Source: Clavelina lepadiformis (taxonomy: Eukaryota > Chordata > Ascidiacea > Aplousobranchia > Clavelinidae). From it: a stretch of 64,000 bases of DNA. The position numbers and the translations under genes were made by a program. Under the pieces are notes generated by a model. That model had not been told where the DNA came from. It worked only from the letters and a program-made list of their open reading frames with translations, and did not search any database. Below, piece after piece: positions 1 to 17,600 of this stretch (positions are counted from its first letter, which is position 1; every line of letters starts with the position of its first letter). The DNA lies in assembly GCF_947623445.1 (NCBI RefSeq), contig NC_135244.1, positions 5,456,001-5,520,000 of the forward strand, given 5' to 3'.

Positions 1-28
1 GTCTTCAACTTCTGCAATTTTTCTTTAA

Positions 29-1239
29 GTTTCCTTCGTTAAAGAAAAATTTACATCCAAAAAACAGGACACTGAGGACAACGAGGAAAATCGGTGTCGC
101 CATCACCAGATGTCACTATTGCGTCGTTTATACGTACCCTCATTATGTGATCTCCTTCTGAATGTACTTCTCAACACTGGAGGTCGCAATGACCAATGCT
201 CAAAATTGGCTGATGTTATCGCAGATGAAGATAATAAACTTTATGAGGTATGATATTTTTATAATGGGAATGGGATACATCTGGAGCAAAATGTTCAGAA
301 AATGAAAGCAAAAATGCTAGATTAGATTCAAACATTTTAATGGCAGACTTGTAATAACTATACTCATTCTCAATGCAAGGTAGAAATAAGTCTAGACTAG
401 AAATAAGTGCTGTATCTCCAATCCCAAAACCTTATCTTATGGCTGTAATTTTTACGACCTTATACCAATTTTAATTGCGCTTTGTTATCACTAGGGCAAT
501 TATTTTTGATTAAAAATTTTGACAATTTGATCTAAAAAGGAAAAATTTTGACAATTTTTGACCTAAAAAACATTTTTTGACAAATTGGCAGTTACTGGTT
601 TATCGGTACACTACTTTGCTAGGCCTAGCACAAGCATCAGCGTAAACTCAGCTAGAACTTAACAATAACATTCGTTATTACAAATACACCAACGGTAAGC
701 TGGCCTGCTTTACACTTTAGTACGCTTTACTTATAGCTTTTACCTATCGATCGCAGGAAACATTGTATTAATGCTTACCGAGCCATGCCCATTGTTATAT
801 TGTGTAGTAATAAGACCCATAATGTTTGTCATAAATAATTAAGAGACAAATTTGTGCTGCTTATTTTTGGCAAAAGCTGCTTAATCACTGCATTTTTGGA
901 GTTGCTCCTCACTTTAACAATTTTTGACAAGTCAAAAAATAATTGCCCTAGTTAAGTAGTAATTAAACGCATTGTCTGAAATTAGTTCTAACTCGAGAAT
1001 GAGTTATCACTTGAAAGCCTGCAATTAAAATGTTTGCATCAACTCTGGTTCTAATTTTTTTTTTATTCGCATTACATCATGTAGTGTTGTGTTTTTATAC
1101 TGAAGTTGTTGTTGTAATAGTTATTTTTTGACTGATTTTAAAAATAACTGGAATGTGTTCTTTATCCCAGCTGTTTACAAAGCAAGAAGGAAAGAGAATT
1201 TTAGAAAGAATTCAAGATGCCATGGTGGATATTTTATGA
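29..1239 (+). CDS. NUP107: Nuclear pore protein Nup107, C-terminal exons (5' partial)
   Basis: These are the last two exons of the Nup107 scaffold subunit of the nuclear pore Y-complex (Nup107-160). Exons are about 29-247 and 1171-1239, split by a phase-0 GT-AG intron. The upstream exon edge (about 29, after a TTTAAG acceptor) is inferred, because an in-frame stop lies just before it. The C-terminus contains RRLYVPSLCDLLLNVL, then LADVIADEDNKLYE, then LFTKQEGKRILERIQDAM. This follows the vertebrate pattern (VPQLCFLLH, LADMVSSERHKLY, FSKEELRKLLQ) up to the last helix, but stops earlier than the human tail. A poly(A) signal AATAAA lies at 1315-1320. The rest of the gene lies off the left edge. 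The family match is firm; the first exon boundary is not. Confidence 0.88.
494..948. mobile_element. TA-flanked MITE in the last NUP107 intron
   Basis: The ends form an inverted repeat. The left end reads GGGCAATTATTTTTGA and the right end is its reverse complement with a one-base difference. Both are flanked by TA (492-493 and 949-950). The element is 455 bp and non-coding. A TA target duplication with a GGG-starting inverted repeat suggests a non-autonomous Tc1/mariner-type element. Sub-terminal stretches such as TTTTGACAATTT recur on both sides. The superfamily is inferred from the TA duplication only. Confidence 0.7.
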
Positions 1240-2038
1240 ATCAACCGCAGCAGTATGTAGGTTCCAAGTTAGGTCTATTAAATCTGTAACCGCCACACTA
1301 TCGACTTTTGCAATAATAAAATTCCTTTAGAAAAAGTTTTTTATTAGTGTTTTGATTTATCGGTTAGGGAAATCTACTCAGTTGTAATAATGGTTGTTGA
1401 TGCACAAGAGACTGTAAGAAAAAGAGAAATTAATACGGCATATTTCTAGTAATATGTTAAAAACTGGCAGTAATTGCATTTTCAACGCAGTGATTAGACT
1501 AAGCTTATTTTCTATAACTTTCTTGATTATAAAGTCAAACAATAAAAAATCTACCACAAGCAATAAACCATTCAAGAACCAGTTTGTGCGAACCGGGTGA
1601 ATCCATAAATTGGTGTTTTGTCATATATATGATGATGAACATACATGATTCACTGACGACCAAGAAATTCTATTTCATATCCTTTGCAAACCAAAGTAGC
1701 CAAGTTAGACAAAATGAAAACAAAGAATATATCAAATAAAATTTTATTTCAAAATCTTACTGTTTCCTGCAAATAGAGTATAACTGCATCTTTAATGTGA
1801 TCTTTTTAATTGCTTGTTTGGAGAAAAACTCCACTTGGAAATAACATGCCAACAAATGTCACCATGTTACAAATGCTGGAAATGATGATATAAAATACAC
1901 ATGCTTGAAAAACTTAACTTGGCAGTATGTTAGCACAACAGGATTTGTATGTACAGCTGTACACAGTTTGAATGAATCATTATCTAAAGGAAACTTTCAC
2001 TGGCATAGGGATTTATTTTCGTTGTTCACAAAATATTC
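1240..2038. other. Interval between convergent NUP107 and MED28
   Basis: This 0.8 kb AT-rich stretch is the shared 3' flank of NUP107 (+) and MED28 (-). It contains the NUP107 poly(A) signal at 1315-1320. I see no supported gene or repeat in the rest. Confidence 0.5.
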
Positions 2039-3547
2039 CTATTTATGAACTTGGCCTGAACCGTGTTGAGGTTGGTTTGAGATTAATCTGTGCTCGACAG
2101 ATTTCATGTCCTTCAGAGTGTTTTGCCATTGCTTTAGTCTTGCATAATGGCTGTTGATGACGTCATCTTTTCTCTTCAATTCAAGCTCAAGTTCATCCAC
2201 TTCTTCCTGGAGCACAAGTTCCGGATGTTTATGTGCGAGTAAAGCCTTTTGCTTTAAAAAATAAGCTTCAGTTCTACGAGATAGCTCAATAAAGTTTTTA
2301 GTTAGGAATTCTGATGTGGTCTTCTGTTCATCCTGGTACGTGAGGCCAACTGCGACATCTTCTGTCACTAAAGGCATTATACAGTCTTGAAAAGCTATCT
2401 CAAACTCATCAATAATTGTAGCAGGTTTTCCCGTTGGTCGCAATGGCTTAAAAACAAAAAAAATATAACATGAACAATTTCAATACCTTCAAACAGTCTA
2501 GTTACTTGTGGAAAGTGTTTTATATAATCTGTAGGTTAAATTAATGATACATGTATCGTCAGTTTCTTCCTACAGTTAAAGATGATTCTGATGATTCCAT
2601 GTTTGAGTATTCTCAAAGAAAAATTACACTGAGTTCTCAAATCTATGAAAAAGTTCTTGGTGTATATGTTGCCCTAAAAAGCATTGACAGTTCCTCTAAG
2701 AGACAAGTTACCAGCACAATAACATTTAACATTCTTTGAGCACCATAATTCTTGCTTGTCCCCAACAGAAACTGCCCCTTAGAGGGCGAAATATAGATAT
2801 TTTGCTAGATTCAAGAGCCGAGTGGTTCGAGCGCTGGCCTCGCAACAAATGTAGCTTATATTCCTTCTTCGATACCCAGTGGCGCCATACCAATGTACTG
2901 CCCTTCGGCAAGGCATTAAGAACACTTGCTCCTGTTCAGTGGACTTGGTGAACAGTTATAAATTCCGGCAATACTACAAAAAAACCAAAATAAAAAATGT
3001 GTGGCAATCGGAACTTGCACAAAAAATCTAGCTCAGTAACCAGGGCACGAGCAATGAGGTTTCATCGCCCAGTTTAAGTCATGCAAAAAACTTCTTTAAA
3101 CGTTATCATACCATATCAACTTTGTGGAGTTTTTTTGATAATCTGTATGAATAACTTATGTTACTACATAAGCTTAGCCACAATAATGATATTTATATAA
3201 ATCATTAGTTCTGAAACAAATTGTATCGTTTATTTTCATCCATTAACTGCTTGAAGCGAAAATTACGACGCTAATGATTATAGCACAACAAGCAACATGC
3301 TCATAAACAATTAACGAATAGGAAAAGTGGCAAAGCCCAAGAGATTAAAGTAGCAATCATACAATTGTTCTATAAGATGGTAGGTTAGCACGGCTAGTTT
3401 GGCCATCAACTGACTAAACTTGTCAAACCCACAAAATATTTAAGTTTTTCAGTGACTGAATGTAGCAAGGTATTCGAAGATTCAGTTGCTTGATGTAGTA
3501 AGAATTGAAAAAAAATGATTACATAAAATACCTGAGATGAAGTTGCC

Positions 3548-3603
<56 letters not shown>

Positions 3604-3702
3604 TTGAGCTTGTTGCTGCTGCTGATTAATATATATTTGCTGCCTTTGCTGTTGGCTTTGTGGTATGTTCACAGAATACGGTGGCATTCCTCCAGGGTTC
3701 AT
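2039..3702 (-). CDS. MED28: Mediator complex subunit 28
   Basis: This is a subunit of the Mediator head, the nuclear coactivator bridging transcription factors and RNA polymerase II. There are two exons: 3702-3532 and 2446-2039, joined in phase 0 (192 aa). The N-terminus (MNPGGMPPYSVNIPQ) leads into about 30 glutamines broken by single A/Y/I residues. The conserved Med28 region follows in exon 2: TIIDEFEIAFQDCI, ELSRRTEAYFLKQKALL, HPELVLQEEVDELELELKRKD and LKQWQNTLKDM, a predicted coiled coil. These align with human VDELESSFEACF, ARQTECFFLQKR and ELQRKDALVQKHL. The ATG at 3702 is chosen because the codon opening the longer frame upstream is GTG. The 1.1 kb intron holds a SINE and a dispersed repeat. 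CEBPZOS is divergent upstream. Confidence 0.93.
2811..2998 (+). mobile_element. tRNA-derived SINE in the MED28 intron
   Basis: An A-box-like segment (AGCCGAGTGGTTCGAGCGC, followed by TGGCCTCGCAA) is followed about 45 bp later by a B-box-like TTCTTCGATACCCAG, as in tRNA-related SINEs. Downstream come a CCCTTCGGCAAGGCATTAA segment and TTGCTCCTGTTCAG, a body type seen in many marine-animal SINEs. The 3' end is A-rich (2976-2998). The head does not fold into a full tRNA, so this is a SINE and not a tRNA gene. End coordinates are approximate. Confidence 0.7.
3215..3440 (-). repeat. Dispersed repeat, copy 1 (MED28 intron)
   Basis: Read on the minus strand, this segment matches 21988-22190. Shared blocks in order are GTGCTAACCTACCAT, ACAATTGTAT, TTGGGCTTTGCCACT, ATGAGCATGT, TTGTGCTATAA and AAAATAAAC. 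Similarity is patchy, with small gaps, so both copies are old. The class is unknown. The edges are where I can no longer follow the match. Confidence 0.6.
3547..3632. repeat. CAG/CAA trinucleotide tract encoding poly-Q of MED28
   Basis: A run of CTG/TTG triplets on the plus strand (CAG/CAA on the coding minus strand) encodes the MED28 glutamine stretch. CAA codons interrupt the CAG runs, which usually limits length instability. Confidence 0.9.
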
Positions 3703-4580
3703 ATTATCCTCTTTTCTTATCACCGTGGTTTCTTTCACATTCGTTTCACCCTTGTTTTGGATTTATACAAATAATACCGAAAATAAATACCTTCTTGTAG
3801 TTTCAGTTTTGGGTATTTCCCTTAAAAGGCACTTTTTTTCTGCCTAATATTTTCAATATTTTGGTTAGGGAAAGCAAAAAATGTCGTAGCATAAGTTATT
3901 TTTTGAATTGTGAGAGATAAATCAAACTGTGTTAAATGAAAAAGTTAAACTTGCTTCATTTATTAAAAATACCTATTATTACTTCCCATATCAATGTTTT
4001 CTTTTCTCCGTAATTTTTGCTTTTCCTTGGAGGCGATGGTTGTTTTAATAATAACAGTCTGGAACAGACGAACTATAACAACCCTTCGCAAGTTATATAA
4101 CTTCAAAAACTAAAATAAATGAATGGGGGGAGGGGAGTAGGGGACAGCGTGACCTAATTTTAGTGATGAACTACTTTAGTCCAGCAGTATTGCCACTTTC
4201 ATTCATTTCTGCGTAATATAGTTTGGGCTGTCACTGTTTCATCCTGCATTCAAAGTTTAGAGGTGTTTTTCATGGTTTTTTGTTAACCTAACTTAAAGGT
4301 TATGACATAGCCTAGTAACCTAAACCTAATCTCAATCTTTCTTCTAATCTAACTTCAATCAAACCCTAATTAGCTTAAATCGACTTTTTGTAGGCTATAC
4401 CCGTTCTCCAATCCTATAAACGCTTATATTTTACAACGGACTGCGTGACCTACTTACGCTAAAATAGTCACCCTTTATAGTTTATTTACATATAGGCTGT
4501 AAGCTAGGCCATACTATTGAAATAAAATAAAGGTATAGAAGTGGAAATCTGTGAAGGCTATTGGCCGTTTTTTCTGTGCA
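3703..4580. promoter_or_regulatory. Divergent upstream region of MED28 and CEBPZOS
   Basis: This 878 bp region between two divergent start codons should hold both promoters and 5' UTRs. I see a G-rich patch (4123-4145). At 4280-4380 there is a pyrimidine-rich stretch with repeated, degenerate CCTAA/TAACC words. No TATA box or other element can be assigned with confidence. Confidence 0.4.
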
Positions 4581-5246
4581 ATGAAACTTGTTTCTGCTGT
4601 GGTTGCTGCTGAAATACTAGGATTAGTGGCTGCTTATAGTTATTTCAAGAAAATTGAGAGCGACATCGATTACAGAAAGAAACTTTATATGCAAGAAAGT
4701 AAAGTGTTGGAAGGTAATGCAGTTTTAACATATCATATATGGGTTGTGACTTGGCAGTTTTTCAGTTATAGCTTGATGTTGGTGTTAGGCCCTATATATG
4801 GCTATAAACAGAGAAATGTTTTTCAAATTTCTTAAGCACTGTTTGTTTTACATTCAAAAATGATTATTTCTTAGCGTCTTTGCTTGCTTAAAAACAGTAA
4901 GTTAGAGCACAACCTAAAGATATCAAAAAATATATTTAATCACATATTTAACCAAATTACTAGGCTTAATAACGGAACACCATTTCATTTTAAGAAATGC
5001 AATCTACCAGTGAAATAGTCATTCTAAATCTATTATTTTTGCTTGATTTAAACTAACCCATAGTTACAGCATAATATGATAGATTTATAATAAAAACACG
5101 AAATCACACACCGAAATCTTATCTTAGACTAAATAAATAAAAATTGGTTTGTTTATATATTTCTAGCATTTTATAAGTCTTATGAGTACAGTGGAAACAC
5201 ACAGCTGAGACAAAAAGATCTACACTACTTTGCCAAAGACCACTAA
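4581..5246 (+). CDS. CEBPZOS: CEBPZOS-like small single-pass membrane protein
   Basis: This is a 70-aa protein in two exons, 4581-4713 and 5167-5246 (phase 1 join, GAA-G then CA-TTT). Residues 1-21 form one hydrophobic segment (MKLVSAVVAAEILGLVAAYS), followed by FKKIESDIDYRKKLY and then ESKVLEAFYKSYEYSG. Human CEBPZOS has the same layout: VLVAELVGVFGAYFLFSKM, DFRQTM, then ILEVYYKSTEKSG. The match crosses the exon junction, which confirms the splice. CEBPZOS proteins are reported as mitochondrial membrane proteins of unknown detailed role. An upstream GTG-initiated extension is ignored in favour of the ATG. The stop lies only 36 bp before the PIK3C3 ATG, with no poly(A) signal between. Confidence 0.85.
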
Positions 5247-5282
5247 AACAACAAAACAGGAAATTAATATTTTAAAGCTACA

Positions 5283-12630
<7,348 letters not shown>

Positions 12631-13107
12631 CTCACAAGTTTTCAAAAAGACCTATATGCTATAACTTATTATGGTGCATTTGTTTGCGATTCCATTTCTA
12701 TATTTTTAGCCAATACGGGTTTGCGGCAACGGGACCCGTAGCGCTGTGTTCTGTTGATTCTGATGTTGTATGCTACATGCTATTCGATGACCACTGTTTT
12801 GTCAGTTTGGCGAACATTGATTAACGTAGCTCGGTCTCAAAAAAAGAATATAAACAAAAGAGACACCTAAAATGTTTATGTTTTGACAGAACTTATGTGT
12901 TTTGATTCACTGTTGATTAGCTTATAGTTTTGCTTTACATTTAATGTGCAATAAAGTTTGATGTAAGCGGCATCATGCGGTTTTTTCAATCTGAGAAAGG
13001 TCTTTAAAGGTTAGGTTAGGAGGTGGGTAGCTTTTCTTGTAAGTATGTATATACAGTATTATATTTAAGTAAGGTTAGTTTTAGGTTTCATGTTAACTTT
13101 CCAAAAA
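12631..13107. other. PIK3C3 3' UTR and downstream flank
   Basis: It contains the 3' UTR with AATAAA at 12950-12955, then AT-rich spacer up to the 9-bp direct repeat that borders the foldback element. No gene seen. Confidence 0.5.
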
Positions 13108-13993
13108 GGGATCACGTGAATTGACCGTGAACAAATTCACCGGCGATAACTGGTAGTGGTCAACTGACCGGCAACAAATTGGCCGGCGATCAAATTAACC
13201 GTGACGTAAATTGGCCAGCGATGAAATTAACCGTCGATAAATTGGCCGGCGATCAAATTAACCGGCGACAAATTGGCCGTCAAAAGGTCAAAATTCTAAT
13301 TCACTATCTAGTCGCGCATCAGCTTTAATCCCAGCCAATTTAGTATGAGTATTGCAGTCAAGGTTGCCACTCGTAGGGTTTGTTGGCCCCTTGTAGGGTG
13401 TAGGGTGACCCTACGGGTTTTTCACCTTTATTCATAGATTTCCTATTGTTACATGCATTTTCCCGGTCTAGACGAGTTGTTTGATGAGATTATGAAACAA
13501 TGCGTTGTAGCCTATCTCATGTAGTAACAGTGGACTCATTGTAATAACAATGGACACTTTAGTTAAGTAAATTGTCAGATTGAAGCTGTACGTCAGGACT
13601 CCCCTTTTATTTCAATAAATGTTTCAATGTGTATTGAAATAAAAAAAAATTTTTGTTAAAAACAAAGGAAATAGTTACAAACAAATATTTACTTTACATA
13701 TCATATACTACCATCAACTTAAACACAATAATTCAGCACTTGCACGGTCAATTTACCTCCCGGTCAATTTTCATTCCGGTCAGTCTGTTCTCGGTTAGTT
13801 TGTTCGCGGTCAATTTACATCACGGTCAGTTTGTTCCCGGTCAATTTACATCACGGTCAGTTTGTTTCCGGTTAGTTTGTTCGCGGTCAATTTACATCAC
13901 GGTCAGTTTTTTCGCGGTCAATTTACGTCACGTTCAGTTGTCCCCGGTGAGTTTGTTCGCGGTCAATTTCCCGCGGTCAAATGTCATGGAACC
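13108..13993. mobile_element. Foldback-type transposon with tandem-repeat inverted ends
   Basis: Both ends are arrays of short degenerate units in opposite orientation. The left array (about 13125-13285) repeats words such as AAATTGGCCGGCGATC and AAATTAACCG. The right array (about 13745-13980) repeats CGGTCAATTTACATCA and CGGTCAGTTTGTTC. The outermost 20 bases (GGGATCACGTGAATTGACCG against GGTTCCATGACATTTGACCG) agree at 13 positions. The element is flanked by a perfect 9-bp direct repeat TTCCAAAAA (13099-13107 and 13994-14002). The middle 450 bp has no coding signal. Tandem-unit inverted ends plus a 9-bp duplication recall Drosophila Foldback elements and the Mutator superfamily. The family assignment is inference. 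Confidence 0.75.
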
Positions 13994-14191
13994 TTCCAAA
14001 AACCTGATTATATTAACACTTGGTTAGTAAGTTGTTTATGTGGAGTTGGTAAACAGGTCACAATTTTGCAATGAATTGGTGACACTTGCTGGTGTTGCAA
14101 TTTGTTTTCAAGGAAGAGGAGACACCGGGCGGTATAAAAACAAAACGGACTTATTAATTTTGGGGATTTTCCAAAGACTCATGCAGGTGTC

Positions 14192-14291
14192 GTGCAGAAG
14201 TGTACAGCCAAATGACATCACAATTTGGGTAGCAGGGGTTTAGTAGCCTATACGACTATCAAAATGCTAAATGCATCATTCGCTTTTACAC
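14192..14291. mobile_element. Short MITE, GTGCAAAAGTGCAC family, copy 1
   Basis: It shares long blocks with 48851-48930: CCAAATGAC(A/G)TCACAA, GGTAGCAGGGGTTTAG, AAATGCATCA and the end CTTTT(G/A)CAC followed by TA. The left end GTGCAGAAGTGTAC is a mutated form of the inverted repeat. About 100 bp, non-coding, the most diverged of the three copies. Confidence 0.65.
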
Positions 14292-14657
14292 TAGACACAC
14301 CCGGCACTTAGGCTGTGTTAGTTTAAGTTAAGTGATATTTGTCCGAATAACACCGTACTAGGCTTTGGGCCTGTCAAATGTTGTACATTAATTCTGAACA
14401 GAAAGTACTGCTGAATACGCAGTTTTCGATGCAGAAACGGTTTTTAAGTATGGCCGATGCCCGATGGGTTGTTTGTGTAGGTTATAGAGTAGTCAGAGAC
14501 GCCTACACAATACGTAACATGTACGACTGCCAGTACGGTGCCATTGCATCATGCTGTGCAGTGTGCACCTTGGTTTTTATAATGTTTCCTTTGCTCAACT
14601 CCCTAAAGGTTTGTAGACGTAACCATCGTTAGGCTGAGCGTTGTGATTAGTAGAAAA
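14292..14657. promoter_or_regulatory. Upstream region of ILVBL
   Basis: This holds the presumed promoter and 5' UTR of ILVBL. An open frame here (84 codons, non-ATG start) shows no recognisable domain and is not annotated. No core promoter motif stands out. Confidence 0.35.
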
Positions 14658-17600
14658 ATGGCTGATTTTATGGAAAGCATAATTCACGAATTACTTTACC
14701 AAAATATATTGTTTTTTGTAATTGGAGGCATCTTATTTTCCGCCACCTTGTTTGTGCAAAAGTTTGGACTCATCTACCAGTATCTTCATAAGGTAAGTGG
14801 TTTTACTTGTATGCATATAATCTGATTTAGGCTTCGGAACTAGAGTCCTAGTTAAAGTACAAATTTATTTTGTAAGCTTTTGTTTTTTGTACAAATGTTT
14901 AAGTTCCAAGATCAGCATCTGTATTTTTGGATCAAACTCATCTGCACAAGTACCTAAAATAAACCATGTGCCTAAAAGCAAGTGAATTGTCAACAGGTCG
15001 ACACTGAATCTAACTCACATGGTGGAGAGCTGGTAGCTGATACATTAAAAGCGCATGGTGTGGATTATATATTTACACTGTGTGGTGGCCACATATCTCC
15101 GATTCTAGTCGCCGCTGAAAAAATTGGAATCAGGGTAGTTGACACTCGGCATGAAGTGACTGCTGTATTTGCTGCCGATGCCGTGGCGCGATTATCTGGT
15201 GGGTGGCTGCAACACACAATGACTATGCTGACATATAGAGTTGTCCATAAAACAATTTAGAAACTCTTGTTATGTCTTGTTTTCTAGGAAAAGTTGGAGT
15301 AGCAGCAGTCACAGCTGGACCTGGGTTAACCAACACAGTGACTGCGGTGAAGAATGCCCAAATGGCAGAGTCACCTATTCTTCTTATGGGAGGTGCAGCC
15401 GCATCGATTTTAAAAGGTGAGGAATAATGTAATCAGTAATAAATATTTGACTGTGTCTGTCATAGTTGATCGTATATGTAATATTTCCATTTTGGTATTT
15501 TGGCCACGTCTTACATGGCATTTGATCTCAGTTTTATAAACACAATTAAGACTGTTTAGTAGATTTTTAATCTCTGCAGGTCGAGGTGCACTGCAGGACA
15601 TTGATCAGATGGCACTCTTCAAACCACTGTGCAAGTACACAGCCACTGTGACAAGAATTAGAGACATTGTTCCAACATTGCAACAAGCCATGATGCATGC
15701 ACAGTCTGGTACCCCAGGTCAGTAAATCCTGTATGCAGAAGAATATATAAACATTTATTAAATTATTTAAAAACTTAATTGTAATGCCTGTTATATCACA
15801 AAATACAACTCACTTGAACCAAATCAGAAACATTGTTTTTAATTCTACGTCGAAAACCAACTTTGCTTAGTTGCAACTGCAACTCTATATAGCCTACTAC
15901 ATTGAACTTTTGATTATTTTTTGCCTGAAAACCAACCGCCTGTTTCAGAACATCATGTGTGGCCAACTTTAAGTGAAGTGCTTCCTTTATTTGTAAGATG
16001 TATTGTTGTAATTATTGTTATTACCATAATGGCTGCCTAATCTGCTTTGTTAACTTGCATATACCTTTTTGCCTTGACTTACACACCAACATACAACAGC
16101 TTCTAATGATAGTAATCAGACTTTGACTTAAACTCATTGTATTGAAAGCAAACACAAAATATACTAAAAGTTTCTTTAAAAGAAGTGTTAATAGCATTTA
16201 TGGAATTAATGGAACATACGTAATATTGTTGACTACTGCGTAATTGTGTAATGTATATATATATATATATTTAAAATTGTGCGCAACTCTTCGTGTGGAT
16301 TGATTTGCTCAGGATTGTTTTCATATGGCAGATTGACTGTCTGCTTCCTATTCAAATCCTATAAGTTTATTGTAAGATTTAGTTATGCACAGTTTGTTAT
16401 CTTAATCTCAGAACATATGCTTTTTGAATAGGACCAGTCTTTGTAGAATTTCCTATCGACAGCCTCTATCCATATCATCTTGTCAAAAAAGAGGTTATGT
16501 CTTCTGGAGGTCCAGGTAATGTCTACAGTATTATTTTAGATACATCTACATATGTATTAGCGATGACACAAGAATGACTGATAAACTGAATACACTTTCA
16601 GCTCGCACACTTCGCCACAAGATAGTGAACTGGTACTTGAATAACTATTTGTGCAACTTGTTTGCTGGAGCCTTTGAGCCTCAGGACATGTCGCCTCTGC
16701 ACGTGAATATTCCAAGAGCAACATCAGAACAGGTGGAACGTGGATATTTCACAACATTTTTGATCTGCTGTTCATTAACTATTGATGTACTATTTCTTTG
16801 GTGCTTATTTGTTAACGCTTCTCTAGATTCAAAGTTGTGCCGATTTATTGAAAAAAGCTAAAAAACCTGTCTTCGTGTTTGGAAGCCAAGCATTGCTACC
16901 TCCAGTGGCGGCAAGTCAACTAAGAAAATCTGTGGAAAAAATTGGAATTCCTTGCTTTTTAGGTTGTTTAGTTTAACATATAACGTACTAAAAATGCCCA
17001 ATACATGTTTATTTGAGTTTACCATGCAACCTAGGTGGAATGTCAAGGGGTTTACTGGGAAGAAACTCACCTTACCATATTAAGCAAAATCGTCGAGGAG
17101 CACTTAAGGTTATTTTCTGTACTACAGCATTATGTAGTGATTAGTTAAGTTGTAGCTGTTATACAATACCTTTAGTGCTTTATAGTAAAACAAGTGTTTA
17201 TAATTACTGCTATGCAGGAAGCTGATTTGGTCATTTTGGCTGGTTGTGTGTGTGATTTTCGATTGGGTTATGGTAAGGTTTTGCCAAAAAAAGGAAAAGT
17301 TATTGCAATCAATCGAAACAAGGTTGGTGTTATTTTAAATAGTTACTTTGTATAATGACTGTAGGATCTATTTAACGTTGCACACTCACATTAGGATTGA
17401 TTATAGCGAGATCATAACTCGTTCCCAACCGTTTTCAACCATTCAGGTCTCCAATTGGTTGTACATTTCTGTACTTATTCCTGATATCAAAGTTATTGTA
17501 ATATATAGTTATCTTGGTACCTATCTTGATTATCTTTAGCATATGCGTAGTCTGTAAATCTATTAAATATATATAGATACATATTCACTAATAATTTGAT

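Noticed and set aside
2811-2885. Possible tRNA gene
   Set aside because: A and B boxes are present but the arms do not pair and a SINE body follows; annotated as a SINE.
4280-4380. Degenerate CCTAA words suggesting interstitial telomere repeat
   Set aside because: Spacing is irregular and there are no consecutive TTAGGG units.
13653-14074. Two overlapping frames with repeated S/R/F/V/G motifs
   Set aside because: They are translations of the foldback element's right-hand repeat array, not proteins.
14378-14632. 84-codon frame upstream of ILVBL
   Set aside because: Non-ATG start, no domain, no splice continuity with ILVBL; probably promoter/5' UTR sequence.
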